A DNA stretch of 64,000 nucleotides from V1-33 sp039795165 (GCA_039795165.1 JBDKER010000021.1:17474-81473), one strand, 5' to 3'. Positions 1 through 9,679 are shown, numbered from the stretch's first letter. Notes: a model not told the origin generated them from the letters alone. Translations and numbers: made by a program.

Positions 1-39
1 AGACATGTGGGTACAGTAAGGCTGTATTCTCTCTGGATT

Positions 40-744
40 TTACGACCGTCTAGTCACGATCACTTGTTCCTGCCTCAACTTCACGAGGCGATCCGCCGGG
101 AGAACTCCGCGCCACACGGTCCCGGGGTACAGCACCGACCTTCTGCCGATGAGCGAGCCGGGATTGAGGACCGCATGGGCTCCAGCATCCGAGAAATCGC
201 CCATGATGGCACCGAACTTGGGCAAACCGGACGCTAGGCGACCTCCGGGATATCGATCATCGACAACGGGAATCTCACCGTGATCATGACGCCAATTGGA
301 AAGAATTACTCCGGCACCGAGGTGCACTCTGCGACCCAGCAGCGAGTCGCCCACATAGTTCCAATGGGGAATCTCTGAGCCTTCTCCGACCACACAGTTC
401 TTCAATTCGCAGCTGTTGCCGACAATCGCTCCGTTACCGATCACCACGTTCTCACGAATCCAGCATCCCGGCCCGATCCGGCATCCTTCCCCGATCCATG
501 CCGGCCCCTGAAGGCAGGCTCCGGGCATGATGACCGTTCCTTGGCCTATCCAGACAGATTCGCCGACGAAATTACGACTGCGGTCTGCCACTCCGCAGGC
601 CGGCCGATCTGATGCCGCCAATGCCGCCTCGATCCACAGGCGGATCCGGGGAATGGCCGCCCACACTTCTTCCCCGGCCTCGAAAATCCCTGGGCACGGA
701 TGACCTTCCCAGTCAAAATAGTCTTCAGCAGGATGAAGGCCCAT
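40..744 (-). CDS. Left-handed beta-helix (hexapeptide repeat) transferase-like protein
   Basis: The 234-residue protein has a 55-residue N-terminal segment followed by an almost continuous hexapeptide-repeat region (pattern [LIV]-G-x4, e.g. VWIGQG, AWIGEG, VVIGNG) from about residue 60 to 215. This is the left-handed beta-helix fold of GlmU C-terminal domains and related acyl/sugar-nucleotide enzymes. There is no N-terminal pyrophosphorylase domain with a nucleotide-binding GGxGTR motif, so it is not a complete GlmU. It starts 17 bases after frr and reads in the same direction, so it probably belongs to the pyrH-frr transcription unit. Substrate is unknown; a role in sugar-nucleotide or envelope precursor metabolism is an inference from the fold. 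Confidence 0.8.
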   Translation of the reverse strand: MGLHPAEDYFDWEGHPCPGIFEAGEEVWAAIPRIRLWIEAALAASDRPACGVADRSRNFVGESVWIGQGTVIMPGACLQGPAWIGEGCRIGPGCWIRENVVIGNGAIVGNSCELKNCVVGEGSEIPHWNYVGDSLLGRRVHLGAGVILSNWRHDHGEIPVVDDRYPGGRLASGLPKFGAIMGDFSDAGAHAVLNPGSLIGRRSVLYPGTVWRGVLPADRLVKLRQEQVIVTRRS

Positions 745-761
745 ACGCCAGCACGCAGCGG

Positions 762-1328
762 TCAGACGGTGAGAATTTCGGTTTCCTTCTTGGCGGCTTG
801 CGCATCGACCTCTTTCACATATTGATCCGTCAATTCCTGAATCTCCTTTTCCAGTCTGACGAGATCGTCTTCAGTAATGGCACCATCCTTTTCGGCTTTC
901 TTGATGGCTTCCATTCCATCGCGGCGCACCCCCCGGAGCCTCACCTTGCCATCCTCAGCCATGCCTTTCATCCGTTTCACCATTTCGCGGCGGCGTTCTC
1001 CACTCATCTCGGGAATCGGCAGGCGGATAGCGTGTCCATCAACACTGGGATTGATTCCAAGGTTCGCCTCCTTCAATCCCCGCTCGATGTCCCGGACAGT
1101 TCCCGGGTCGAAGGGCTTAACATAAATCAGCCGAGAATCCGGGGTCGTGATCATCGCCAGCTGCTTGAGTTTCATGCTCGATCCATATGCCTGAATGTGG
1201 ATGTCGATCCCCTCGACGAGACTGGGGCTTGCCTTTCCAGTGCGCACCGTCGAGAACTCATGCAGCGTGTACTCGCACGACTTCTGCATGGCCTCCTCGA
1301 GTTCCAGAAGAAACATTTCTTTGTCCAT
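762..1328 (-). CDS. frr: Ribosome recycling factor
   Basis: The 188-residue product has the usual RRF length. The N-terminal part contains STVRTGKASPSLVEGI, matching the conserved RTGRAsp..lL region, and the C-terminus is a charged helix ending in the three-helix bundle of domain I. RRF acts with EF-G in the cytoplasm to split post-termination ribosomes. The ATG giving MDKEMFLLELEEAM was chosen because it produces the family-length protein; the open frame continues 49 codons upstream into pyrH without an RRF-like sequence. It follows pyrH by 58 bases, the classic bacterial pyrH-frr pairing. Confidence 0.97.
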   Translation of the reverse strand: MDKEMFLLELEEAMQKSCEYTLHEFSTVRTGKASPSLVEGIDIHIQAYGSSMKLKQLAMITTPDSRLIYVKPFDPGTVRDIERGLKEANLGINPSVDGHAIRLPIPEMSGERRREMVKRMKGMAEDGKVRLRGVRRDGMEAIKKAEKDGAITEDDLVRLEKEIQELTDQYVKEVDAQAAKKETEILTV

Positions 1329-1386
1329 GATCGCTTGGTGTTGAATCAATTTAGGCAGGCAAAACGCGTCCGGGCAACCGGGCCGG

Positions 1387-2166
1387 TCAGTTGACGGTCG
1401 ATAGTTCGGCGGGCAGCGTGGGACCTGCACAGACAAGAGTTCCCATGGCCTCTCCTTCCAGTGCTTTCCGCACATTGTCAGGCGGATGCATGTCGAAAAC
1501 CATGATTGGCTTCCCGTTGTCCATGCACAGGCTGAACGCCGTGGCGTCCATTACCTTCAGCTGACGGGCCAGCGCCTCGCGATAACTGACCTGCGTGAAG
1601 CGCCGTGCTGATGGATTCTTCACCGGGTCGCTTTCATAGATTCCATCCACCTTGGTCGCCTTCAGGATCAAATCGGCGTTGATCTCGCTGGCACGGAGCG
1701 CCGCAGTGGTATCCGTTGAAAAGTAGGGATTCCCGGTGCCCGCCGCAAAAATGACCACCCTGCCGAGTTCAAGATGCCGGATGGCCACTCTCCTTATGAA
1801 TGGTTCGGCCACGTTCTTGAGTTCAAGAGCGCTCATGACACGTGTCGGCACGTCAATCGCCTCCAGCATGCTCTGGAGGGCCAGCGCATTCATGATGGTG
1901 GCGAGCATTCCCATGTAATCAGCAGTCGTCCGGTCCATGCCCCGGCTGCTGGCCGTAAGACCTCGCCAGAAGTTGCCCCCACCCACGACAATGCCTATCT
2001 CAAGGCCGCCCTGGTAGGCGGCCTTGATCTGCTGAGCAATGTCTTCGACGATCGGGGGCGAAATGTTTTCCACACTGCCGTCCTCCCGCAGCGCCTCACC
2101 GCTGAGCTTGAGAATCACCCTCTTGCAGGGTCGCGGAAGAACAGATGGTCGGGGAGTTTCAGGCAT
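1387..2166 (-). CDS. pyrH: UMP kinase
   Basis: The product is 259 residues, with an N-terminal ILKLSGEAL motif, the VVGGGNFWRG nucleotide-binding glycine loop, and GTGNPYFSTDTTAALRA followed by ATKVDGIYESDP. Together these are diagnostic of bacterial hexameric UMP kinase of the amino-acid kinase fold. It converts UMP to UDP in pyrimidine nucleotide synthesis. It is about 15 residues longer than the E. coli enzyme at the N-terminus (MPETPRPSVLPRPCK), which may reflect a later true start, but no other ATG lies before the core. It is the first gene of the pyrH-frr-hexapeptide cluster; the RAYT transposase gene lies 70 bases upstream in the same direction. Confidence 0.97.
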   Translation of the reverse strand: MPETPRPSVLPRPCKRVILKLSGEALREDGSVENISPPIVEDIAQQIKAAYQGGLEIGIVVGGGNFWRGLTASSRGMDRTTADYMGMLATIMNALALQSMLEAIDVPTRVMSALELKNVAEPFIRRVAIRHLELGRVVIFAAGTGNPYFSTDTTAALRASEINADLILKATKVDGIYESDPVKNPSARRFTQVSYREALARQLKVMDATAFSLCMDNGKPIMVFDMHPPDNVRKALEGEAMGTLVCAGPTLPAELSTVN

Positions 2167-2235
2167 ACGGGAATCAGGCTGGCAGAGCGAACCCGGTTCC
2201 TCGATGCTTGCAAAAGGAAAATGCCCAGACTCCCT

Positions 2236-3282
2236 CTATCCGCCGCGCGGCTGTTTGTTCAGGTTTCTGAGGCAGAAGATTCCCTTCCACTCCCCACGGC
2301 TGCCGATTCTCCGTGCCCCCGTCTTGCGGTGCAAGCGACTGCGTCCACCAAACCACCACCGATTCTGCTCAAACCATTCATCAACAAATTGCCCACCCCC
2401 CAGAACCACCCCCTCGCTCATCTGCCGGACCCGGCGCAGCAGCAACTCCGCCTCCACCGCTCCTTCCAAACGGGATAGCGTCTCTAGGCCAAGTCCGCGT
2501 CGGACAAGCGTGCCATCAGCGAGCCACCTGGCCCTGCCAGTAATGCCCATGACCGTGCGATAACGGTCCAGCACCCGCAACCGACCGTCATCTGCTCCCC
2601 CAAGTTGCTGGAGCGGATCGGTGGCTTCCCCTGCCATCAGAGCAATGCCCATCTGTGCACCCAGCACCCCGTTCATCGCCTCACCGTATCCACACCACAG
2701 ATAATCCGCCGGGTCGTCCACCAGCCCAGCCCTGACCGGGTTCAGGTCAACGTATGCCCCCACCGTCATCACAATGCCTTCCTTGTCCTGCACGATCACA
2801 CTGCGGAACCGACTTTCCCAGAGCACTCCCGTCCGGTCGTGCGTCCGATTGTACCACTGGCTGAAGCGCTGTTTCAGCGACTTCGTAAACTCGCTGATGC
2901 TGAACATTCTACGTACTGCACGGGAACGCCAGTCCTCCACCTCGGCGGCCCTGCCCTGTTCAGTCATGGCCAATAGTTTCCTGCGCTGCACGGTCGCTCC
3001 CCGCGGACACACCGTCGGTTCCCATAGATCGAAGACCTCCTCCACAGACGGCGCAAACCCTTCCGGCCGCCGGGGAACCCGCACCAGCAGATGAAAGTGA
3101 TTCCCCATCAGACACATCGTTAAAATGTTGACCTTATGAAATCCCGCAGCGGCGACCAGCATCTCCCGGAAGACGCGCTTCTCCTCATCCCCTAAAAGCA
3201 TCTCCCGACCAGCAAATCGGGAGATCACATGATAAACACCGGCTTCACTCCCGGCTTCAGCGTACACTCGTGGCTTTGCCAT
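2236..3282 (-). mobile_element. REP-associated tyrosine transposase (RAYT, Y1_Tnp family)
   Basis: The 348-residue protein from MAKPRVYAEAGSEAGVYHV has the RAYT signature: RFAGREMLL near the start, then the HUH metal site in MGNHFHLLVRVPRR, and the region GVLWESRFRSVIV followed by AYVDLNPVRAGLVDDPADY. RAYTs are single-copy IS200/IS605-like transposases that mobilise REP palindromes rather than themselves. The C-terminus contains the extra helical region seen in the longer family members. The start was taken at the ATG before AKPRVY. The frame stays open for another 81 codons upstream through a 45-bp tandem repeat, translating to KRNKGT-type repeats, which I regard as probably untranslated. 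It sits between pyrH and the sigma-factor gene. Confidence 0.88.
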
Positions 3283-3658
3283 GATATTTATGTATCCGCA
3301 ATTGTGGTTTTGTAAAGATCTTTTTCTATCGTAAAAGGCCTGTCCTTTTGTTGGGGGTTCAGTTGCGACCGCCACCTTCGCCCCAGCCGGCAAGGCATGC
3401 ACCTGACTGCCCGTCCGTCGAAATGTCAGCCCCAGAAGGCCTGTCCCTTTGTTGCGCCCCGTCCCTTTGTTGCGCTTCAAAAGGCCTGTCCCTTTATTGC
3501 GCTCCGTCCCTTTGTTGCGCTTCAAAAGGCCTGTCCCTTTATTGCGCTTTGACCCCTTAAACGTTTGGTGCGTTTTTTCTTTCCTTCAGGTCCCTAAAAT
3601 TACCCTGTCCGCCTGAGTGTACCGGTGGCAGCAGGGTATTGGTGGTGTCCTGTGACTT
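3283..3658. other. Intergenic region between RAYT and sigma-factor genes
   Basis: Apart from the tandem repeat, this stretch contains an AT-rich segment at 3283-3335 (the RAYT upstream region) and an ordinary-looking leader at 3551-3658 before the sigma-factor gene. I see no RNA gene and no convincing terminator. Confidence 0.5.
3436..3550. repeat. 45-bp tandem repeat next to the RAYT gene
   Basis: There are two full 45-bp units (3436-3480 and 3481-3525) and a third partial unit (3526-3550), differing at only two positions. Each unit contains AAGGCCTGTCCCTTT and the related CCGTCCCTTTGTTGCGC. The AAAGG...CCTTT arms make short inverted repeats. A further isolated partial copy lies at about 3334-3353. 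The unit length is a multiple of three and is open in the transposase frame (15 residues per unit). Proximity to the RAYT suggests this is its cognate REP family. Confidence 0.8.
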
Positions 3659-5248
3659 TTGCGCGCTGTGTCGACGACTGAATCCATTACAGACCAGCAA
3701 TTGCTGCGTGAGTTTGCGCTCACTCAATCGCAGGCGGCTTTTCGCATGCTGGTGGAGCGGCATCAATCGATGGTCTTTGGGACGGCGCGGCGGCGGATGC
3801 ACAGTGATCATGCGGCGGCGGATGTGGCGCAGAATGTATTCGTGGCCCTTGCCCGCAAAGCTGCGTGGCTGAGTGTCCGGACGAATGTGGGGGGCTGGCT
3901 ATATAAATCCACACTCATGGAAGCCGCGCGGCGTCAGCGGGACGAGGCGCGCCGCGGTCAGCGTGAGCGACATTATTCTGAAGAGATGAACATCCGGGGA
4001 ACATCTGACGAAGACACTGACGCGCCGCGGGCGGCTGATCTGATGCCCTTGCTTGACGATGCCCTTGCTGGGTTATCCGAGGCCGACCGGGAAGCGATCG
4101 TGCTGCGGTTTTTCCGTGGGATGAGTCTGCGGGAGACGGGAGCGGCGATGGGCACGACGGAAGAGGCGGCGCGCAAGCGGGTGAGTCGAGCGCTCGAGAA
4201 GCTGTCGGTTGTTTTCAAGCGCCGCGGGGCAACGGCGTCGGCTGCGTTCATTGCGGCGGCGATGCTTCCGAGGGCGGCGGAGGCGGCGGTTCCGGCGGGT
4301 TGGGCGGCTCAGGTGGTTTCTTCGGCGGTGGCCTTGCCTGCGACGGGATCGGCCGGGCTGGCGTTTCTCAAGGTGGCGGCGCTTTCCAAGACGCAGATTG
4401 CGGTTGTCTGTCTTGCGGCGGCGGCGGTGCCTGTCGTTCACCAGGCGGCGACCATCCGGGGACTTCGCAGCGAGAACTCCCGGCTGACGGCGGAGGTGGC
4501 GACCGTGCGGGTTGGTTCGACTGGCGCGGTGCGGGCTGACAGGATTGAGGGGGGCGGGAATGCCGGCGTGATGGCGGCGGTTCCTTCGGTTTCCCGATCC
4601 GGCGAGGAACCGCGTGTTCAGGAAGGTCACCGTGGGAATCGCTGGGCGGAGTTCTGGGAAGCGGAGCGGCGTCAGCAGAATGCGGCGCGGCTTCTGGCGA
4701 TGGAGGAGAGGGTGGGACTTGATGACAACCAGCTTGCGGCGGCGGCGCAGCTGGCGGAGCGGATGGATGCGGAGCGGCGTACTGCCTTCGAGGAGGCCCG
4801 CCGGGCTGGATCGCAGCCTGATGCGGCTGAACTCGACCGCATCCGGCTGGCGGCTGACGATGCGCTGCTTTCTCTGCTCAGTGACGAGCAGCGGGAAAGT
4901 TTCCAGCGGTTCATTGCTGACGAGGCGCGCAACCGTCAGGAAGTTTATGCCGGCAGCATGCTGGGAGAGATGCAGAAATCGCTGCTTCTCTCCGATGAGC
5001 AGAAGGATCAGTTGTTTGCGTTTTTCAGTTCCCTTGCGGAGTCACGTGGAGGCGATCCCGGGCCATGGGCGTGGGCGCATATCATGCAGGACGAGCAGTC
5101 CGTGCCGCTGAAGGCCATCCTGACGGAGGATCAGTTCCGCCTCTGGAATGACCGTTATCAGAGCTTCAGCCGGAACTTTGGTCCCCGGCGGAGTCCGGCG
5201 GAGAACGGGATCCGGCAGGAGAAGCGCGACGGAAGAAGTGGCCAGTGA
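3659..5248 (+). CDS. ECF-type sigma factor with long C-terminal membrane-associated extension
   Basis: Residues about 15-85 form sigma region 2 (LLREFALTQSQAAFRMLVERH, then the DVAQNVFVALARK segment). Residues about 125-185 form region 4 (LSEADREAIVLRFFRGMSL, with the helix-turn-helix GTTEEAARKRVSRALEKL). The remaining ~340 residues are not sigma factor. They include two hydrophobic stretches (about 190-205 and 240-260, e.g. IAVVCLAAAAVPVV) and a Glu/Arg/Gln-rich helical tail. Such extensions occur in planctomycete/verrucomicrobial ECF groups and probably tether or regulate the factor. A stop at 3653 leaves only TTG (3659) or GTG (3668) as initiators before the conserved region, so a non-ATG start is required. 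No anti-sigma gene is adjacent. Confidence 0.85.
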   Translation: MRAVSTTESITDQQLLREFALTQSQAAFRMLVERHQSMVFGTARRRMHSDHAAADVAQNVFVALARKAAWLSVRTNVGGWLYKSTLMEAARRQRDEARRGQRERHYSEEMNIRGTSDEDTDAPRAADLMPLLDDALAGLSEADREAIVLRFFRGMSLRETGAAMGTTEEAARKRVSRALEKLSVVFKRRGATASAAFIAAAMLPRAAEAAVPAGWAAQVVSSAVALPATGSAGLAFLKVAALSKTQIAVVCLAAAAVPVVHQAATIRGLRSENSRLTAEVATVRVGSTGAVRADRIEGGGNAGVMAAVPSVSRSGEEPRVQEGHRGNRWAEFWEAERRQQNAARLLAMEERVGLDDNQLAAAAQLAERMDAERRTAFEEARRAGSQPDAAELDRIRLAADDALLSLLSDEQRESFQRFIADEARNRQEVYAGSMLGEMQKSLLLSDEQKDQLFAFFSSLAESRGGDPGPWAWAHIMQDEQSVPLKAILTEDQFRLWNDRYQSFSRNFGPRRSPAENGIRQEKRDGRSGQ

Positions 5249-5308
5249 TTCCGGCACCGTTCGGGGTGGCAAGGGTCGCGGGCGGCCGGAATGTTCCGCA
5301 GTGGGGCG

Positions 5309-8300
5309 TTACGGCTGAATCTCTGCGCGGACCCTGAGATACAGCCGGCTGGAACTGCGGGGCACGCTCCATCGTTCGTCCTGCCGACCGGGTTTCGGGT
5401 AGGAAACTGACTGGAGCGACTGCGAACGGTCGAGGGGAGTCCAGTTGGTGAGGTCGGGGCTTGTTTCCGGCGTGAGCCGGGCACGGTCTGATGCGGTGAA
5501 TCTGACGATCTGGAACTCGGTCATGCCGTCTGCGGTGATGAGGGACGGTGTGGCATCTCCGAGAGCGTAATCGAGGAGGTCGGCGCGGCCATTTCCGTTG
5601 GTGTCGGCGAGCGGGTTGCCGCTGAAGCCGATCGCGTCGTCCGTGCCCGGCCTGAGCGGATCGTGGGTGGAAGGCCGCCAGCTGGCGGGATCGTTGTGAT
5701 CCGGATTGGTGAGCGGGGCGATCAGGGTGAGGGCTGGTCCGCCGCCATCGGCGGGCTCTGGCCATGGGAATTGGTCGCTGTAGCGGAAGGAGCGGATGAC
5801 GCGGCCGTCCGCGGCGGTGAGGACGAGGCTTTCGCCGGCATTGTCGAGTCTGCCTTCGTATTGTCCGGCGGGGGTGACGTCTGGCCATGCGGCGGAGAAG
5901 GCGGCGGCGTCAGCGGCGAGTACGAGTCTTGCCTGCGGGGCGAGGACTGTGCCTGGAGAGAACTGGCAGGCGATACCGGCCGTGAAGGCCACGCCGGTGA
6001 GGTCGACGCTGACATCGCGGATGTTCATGACTTCGATGAATTCGCGCTGGGAGCCTTCCGGAGGATGGTAATGGAGGCGCGCCACGGCGAGGTCGCCTGG
6101 TCCGGCGGCCACGCCGACGATGAAGCGTGCTTCGGTGAGCGGACTCCAGACAGTGCCGGATCTGGCGCGCGCGCGCACAAGCACCGTCTGGGTGAGAGCG
6201 ACTGGTGTGCTATAGGCCGTTCCCCTTGGATTTCCGGTGTAGGCTTCCCGAGGGTCGCTGCCATCGAGTGTGTAGTAGATGGTCCCCGTGGAGGCGGTCA
6301 TGGCAAGACTGAAGCCGGGAGCGACCACGCCGCCCGCTGTGGCGAATTCCGGTGCAGTCACGGTCGGCCAGAGTCCAGCCCCGCGCAGTCGTGTGAAGAA
6401 CGAAGCGGCCCCGGTTTCGGCATGTTTGGCGGGCAGGTAGCTATCGCGCACGGCGGCGACCGATGGCAGCCAGTCTGCTTCCCGCGTGTACACTGGTTTC
6501 ACGGGAAGGCCCGGACGGCTTTCCGTGTTGCCATAGGGAGTGGCGTCGGCGGTATCGCCCCAGCGGGCGCTTTCTGCCACGATGGCGACGTCCAGTTCAT
6601 TGGCTGCGGACTGCCAGCGCTGCTGATTCCGGCTCAGCGTGAGGACACCGCCGGGGAAGAGGTGCCGACGCACGCGGTCGGCGAAAAGCAGGCGCCATTC
6701 GCCATTCTCGCGCAGCCGCTGGTAGAGTCGTCCGGCGGTTCGGTCTGTGGCCGTATTGGGGGCTGATGGGCTGACGCGGTCGATGGCGGGATTATCGAGC
6801 ATGATTTCCTGATCCCAGACGCCGAAACGGAAGCGGAGGTCGGGGCCTGTGCGGCGGCGCCATGCGTAGCCGTTGTGGTGCGGCCAGTCCTCGCAGTCCG
6901 TGAGCACGTGCAGGAGGTAGTAATCGGCGAACTGAGCCACATCGACGTATTCCTGCACGGCGGAGTAGGCCGTCCCGTTGACCAGACTGCCAGGTGCGGA
7001 CATGAGTCCGAACATGGTTTTCCAGCGACTGGTCGGCGAGGGATCCGGATCAGTGAAATCGTCGACGACTTCGTAATCCTCGGCGCGTCCACCGAGATGG
7101 GATGCCACGAAATCATCTTCGACGCGCTCGCTGAGATTATGGCAGCCCCAGTAGAGACCATTGATGTACAGGTGAACCCAGCGGCTGTCGGGTGCCAGCG
7201 ATCCCATGTCGCGGTGGGCACGTTTCATCCAGACATCGCGGAAGTAGACCGAGTCATCCGGACGGTAGCGTCCGGCGTCCCATGAGACGAGCCCCCAGCT
7301 GTCGGTGAAACTCGCCCGCAGGATGAGTTTATCGAATTCATCGACGGGATTGTCTGGGAAGATGGCGTGGCGGAGTTTGGCTTCGCCGACTTCGCCACGG
7401 AAGCTCAGGCGCAGGGAATGCTTCTGCATGCGCCATGGCCGGCGGCTGGAATTGCCGTGCACTTCCACCACGCAGGTTTCGCTGAAGTCGCGTTCCCGTC
7501 CTGAGGGATCGAAGAATTCCATGGAGCACCGACGTTCCCATGCGGAGCCTGTGCTTTGGGGGTTCTGGTAGATACCGGCTGGACCGAGGAAATCTCCGGG
7601 AGCGAGCGACAGGGACACCACCGGAAGAGACCGCAGGGCATCGGCCACCGCGTAGCCCGGCGCGGCCGCCGCATTCACCACGGAAGGATCCATTTCGTAG
7701 TCGCCGGGTACTGTGCCGTCGCGTGCGCCGTCGTTGGCGTCCACTTCCGCATTGATGCCCCATGTCGCGGGCCAGCCAGCGGGCAGAGCCGGCTGCCGCA
7801 GGATCTCGTCCATGAACAGATAGGTCTGGGTATCGACGCCCGAGGAAAGGAATCCCGGGCGGAAGGCCGCCGCGCGCAGCACCGTGGTCCGTGCGATTGT
7901 TAGCGCGCCCGTCCATGGCAGGCCGGTGGTTTCGGTCGGCTCGCTGCCATCGGTCGTGTAGCGGATCTGTGCACCGGGGGTGGCGCAGGTGATTTCCAGC
8001 GGGAAAGGGCCGGGATGAAAGCCGCGGTCAGTGGAGAATTTCGTATCTGCCACCAAACCATCGAAGGCCTGGGCATTGGCGGTTCCCGGCGTGGGCACCG
8101 CGTAATAACGTGGGCGCAGGGCCGCCCGCTGCTCGGCTTCCAGTTCCGGAGCAAAGAGCAGGTCGGTGTCGCCGGCCGATTCGTTGAGCACCTGCACAGC
8201 GAGCAGATTATCGCCCTCCAGCAGCAGGCCGGGTTCCACTGGAATGACGATTTCTTCCGGCGTGAGGGCATCGCCGCGGCTCCGCCCGGTCAGGGCGGCT

Positions 8301-9679
8301 GCATTCCATGCCGGATCGGCGACGGCATTGCGCTGCACGACCGGGCGGCCATTGATCCACGCCGCAAAGCCATCGTCGTAGCGCACGCGCAGCCGCAGCC
8401 GTGTCACCTCGGCGGCACGAGTCAGCCGGAAGGGAATCCGCAGCCGCACGCTGCTGTTCACCCCGGCCATGGCGCCGGTGGGCGTGGTCACATGCGGAAG
8501 ATACGAAGCTGCACGGAGCGACAGCGCATTAAGGAAGACACCGAAGGCCGATGAGGAAACATCGCGCCTGCCCTGCAGCACAAGCCGGCCGCCGGCGTCG
8601 CTGGCGGCATCCGCGGTAAACGATGCCTGCCCGTCCACCGTCGGCAGCGCACTGCCATTGAAGGTGTAATTCTCCTTCGCCATGACCCCGTTGGCCGTCC
8701 AGTCGCTCAGCCGTGTGCCGGGACTGCCGGAATCGAAACTCCACACCGTCAGCTGCAGAGGCGTGCGCGGAGGGAGACCGGCCACGGTCACTTCGAGGCC
8801 ACCCGTTCCCGTCTGATCCCGCGAGAACACGAAATCGCGCAGCAATCCACCTTCGCTGAAGCCCGCCGCGTTGGCCGGCGTGGCGCGCAGGCGGTCGTCG
8901 TAGCCATCGGTTCCGACATTGCCCAGCGTTACCGCCAGCGCGCCGAAATTCCGGGTCACGGGCCCGGTCTGGACTGCTCCGGTGCCGCCCGTGCTGCCGA
9001 TCGCAAACGCCTGAAACCCGGAGGCCGTATTCGCTGCCGTATTGGCGTCGCGGTCATTGAAATCGATCTTCACGAAATCGCCGCCGCCCACCGCATCGAA
9101 GCCTGCGCCGAGTGGTCCGGCCTGCCAGCCCGTTCCTCCGGCACCAGGCTCTTTCCAGCCGGGACCGTCCGTGGCCACGGGAATGCGCCATTCCATGGGA
9201 GACCCGGACCCTGCCAGCCGGACGGTCGCCCCGTCGACCAATTCCGCGTAGGAAACGTTGCGCCGCAGGGCCGGCACGGGATTGATGGCCTGCACGAGCC
9301 TTCCATCCGGAGCACTCAGGCCCAGATATTCTCCCCGGGCATCAAGACGGAACGAAGCGTGCAGCGGCTGCCCTGCTGCCGCCCGGTTCTTGCCCGACAC
9401 GAAAACCACCACGCGTTCCCCCGCAGACAGCACCCGGGCGGGAAACACCCACTTCCCCGGCTGCGCTGGATCGTCGCTCAGCTGCCAGCCCGCCAGATTC
9501 TCGGAAGCCAGCCTGTCGTTGCGGAACTCCACCCAGCCAGGCGTGTCCCCATCCTCGTCAGCCAGTCCACCCTGATTATCCGTGAGGACTTCACTGATCT
9601 CCAGACCATGGAGCCGACCAGCCAGTAGACCAGCCGTCAGCCACCACCGTAAAATGCCATCAATTCGTCGCGCCATCAT
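5309..9679 (-). CDS. Giant secreted CotH-kinase/lamin-tail domain protein
   Basis: The protein is 1456 residues with an N-terminal hydrophobic signal (WWLTAGLLAGRLHG). Visible modules, in order, are: a lamin-tail domain (about 26-125, LEISEVLTDNQGGLADEDGD); a jelly-roll/PA14-like region with DDGFAAWINGRPV (about 400-500); a chitobiase C-terminal-like module (IRYTTDGSEPTETTG); a CotH spore-coat-kinase-like domain (VVEVHGNSSRRPWRMQKHS, then DKLILRASFTDSWG and GLYWGCHNLSERVED, about 700-1000); a second chitobiase-like module (IYYTLDGSDPREAYTG); a second lamin-tail domain; and a terminal domain with DTNGNGRADLLDYALGD, a dockerin-like calcium loop. This architecture is common in Verrucomicrobia and probably belongs to cell-surface or polysaccharide-associated proteins. 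Function is unproven. It is convergent with the sigma-factor gene, whose stop lies 60 bases away. Confidence 0.85.
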   Translation of the reverse strand: MMARRIDGILRWWLTAGLLAGRLHGLEISEVLTDNQGGLADEDGDTPGWVEFRNDRLASENLAGWQLSDDPAQPGKWVFPARVLSAGERVVVFVSGKNRAAAGQPLHASFRLDARGEYLGLSAPDGRLVQAINPVPALRRNVSYAELVDGATVRLAGSGSPMEWRIPVATDGPGWKEPGAGGTGWQAGPLGAGFDAVGGGDFVKIDFNDRDANTAANTASGFQAFAIGSTGGTGAVQTGPVTRNFGALAVTLGNVGTDGYDDRLRATPANAAGFSEGGLLRDFVFSRDQTGTGGLEVTVAGLPPRTPLQLTVWSFDSGSPGTRLSDWTANGVMAKENYTFNGSALPTVDGQASFTADAASDAGGRLVLQGRRDVSSSAFGVFLNALSLRAASYLPHVTTPTGAMAGVNSSVRLRIPFRLTRAAEVTRLRLRVRYDDGFAAWINGRPVVQRNAVADPAWNAAALTGRSRGDALTPEEIVIPVEPGLLLEGDNLLAVQVLNESAGDTDLLFAPELEAEQRAALRPRYYAVPTPGTANAQAFDGLVADTKFSTDRGFHPGPFPLEITCATPGAQIRYTTDGSEPTETTGLPWTGALTIARTTVLRAAAFRPGFLSSGVDTQTYLFMDEILRQPALPAGWPATWGINAEVDANDGARDGTVPGDYEMDPSVVNAAAAPGYAVADALRSLPVVSLSLAPGDFLGPAGIYQNPQSTGSAWERRCSMEFFDPSGRERDFSETCVVEVHGNSSRRPWRMQKHSLRLSFRGEVGEAKLRHAIFPDNPVDEFDKLILRASFTDSWGLVSWDAGRYRPDDSVYFRDVWMKRAHRDMGSLAPDSRWVHLYINGLYWGCHNLSERVEDDFVASHLGGRAEDYEVVDDFTDPDPSPTSRWKTMFGLMSAPGSLVNGTAYSAVQEYVDVAQFADYYLLHVLTDCEDWPHHNGYAWRRRTGPDLRFRFGVWDQEIMLDNPAIDRVSPSAPNTATDRTAGRLYQRLRENGEWRLLFADRVRRHLFPGGVLTLSRNQQRWQSAANELDVAIVAESARWGDTADATPYGNTESRPGLPVKPVYTREADWLPSVAAVRDSYLPAKHAETGAASFFTRLRGAGLWPTVTAPEFATAGGVVAPGFSLAMTASTGTIYYTLDGSDPREAYTGNPRGTAYSTPVALTQTVLVRARARSGTVWSPLTEARFIVGVAAGPGDLAVARLHYHPPEGSQREFIEVMNIRDVSVDLTGVAFTAGIACQFSPGTVLAPQARLVLAADAAAFSAAWPDVTPAGQYEGRLDNAGESLVLTAADGRVIRSFRYSDQFPWPEPADGGGPALTLIAPLTNPDHNDPASWRPSTHDPLRPGTDDAIGFSGNPLADTNGNGRADLLDYALGDATPSLITADGMTEFQIVRFTASDRARLTPETSPDLTNWTPLDRSQSLQSVSYPKPGRQDERWSVPRSSSRLYLRVRAEIQP

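Noticed and set aside
3436..3550. Second CRISPR-like array
   Set aside because: It is a direct 45-bp tandem repeat with no unique spacers.
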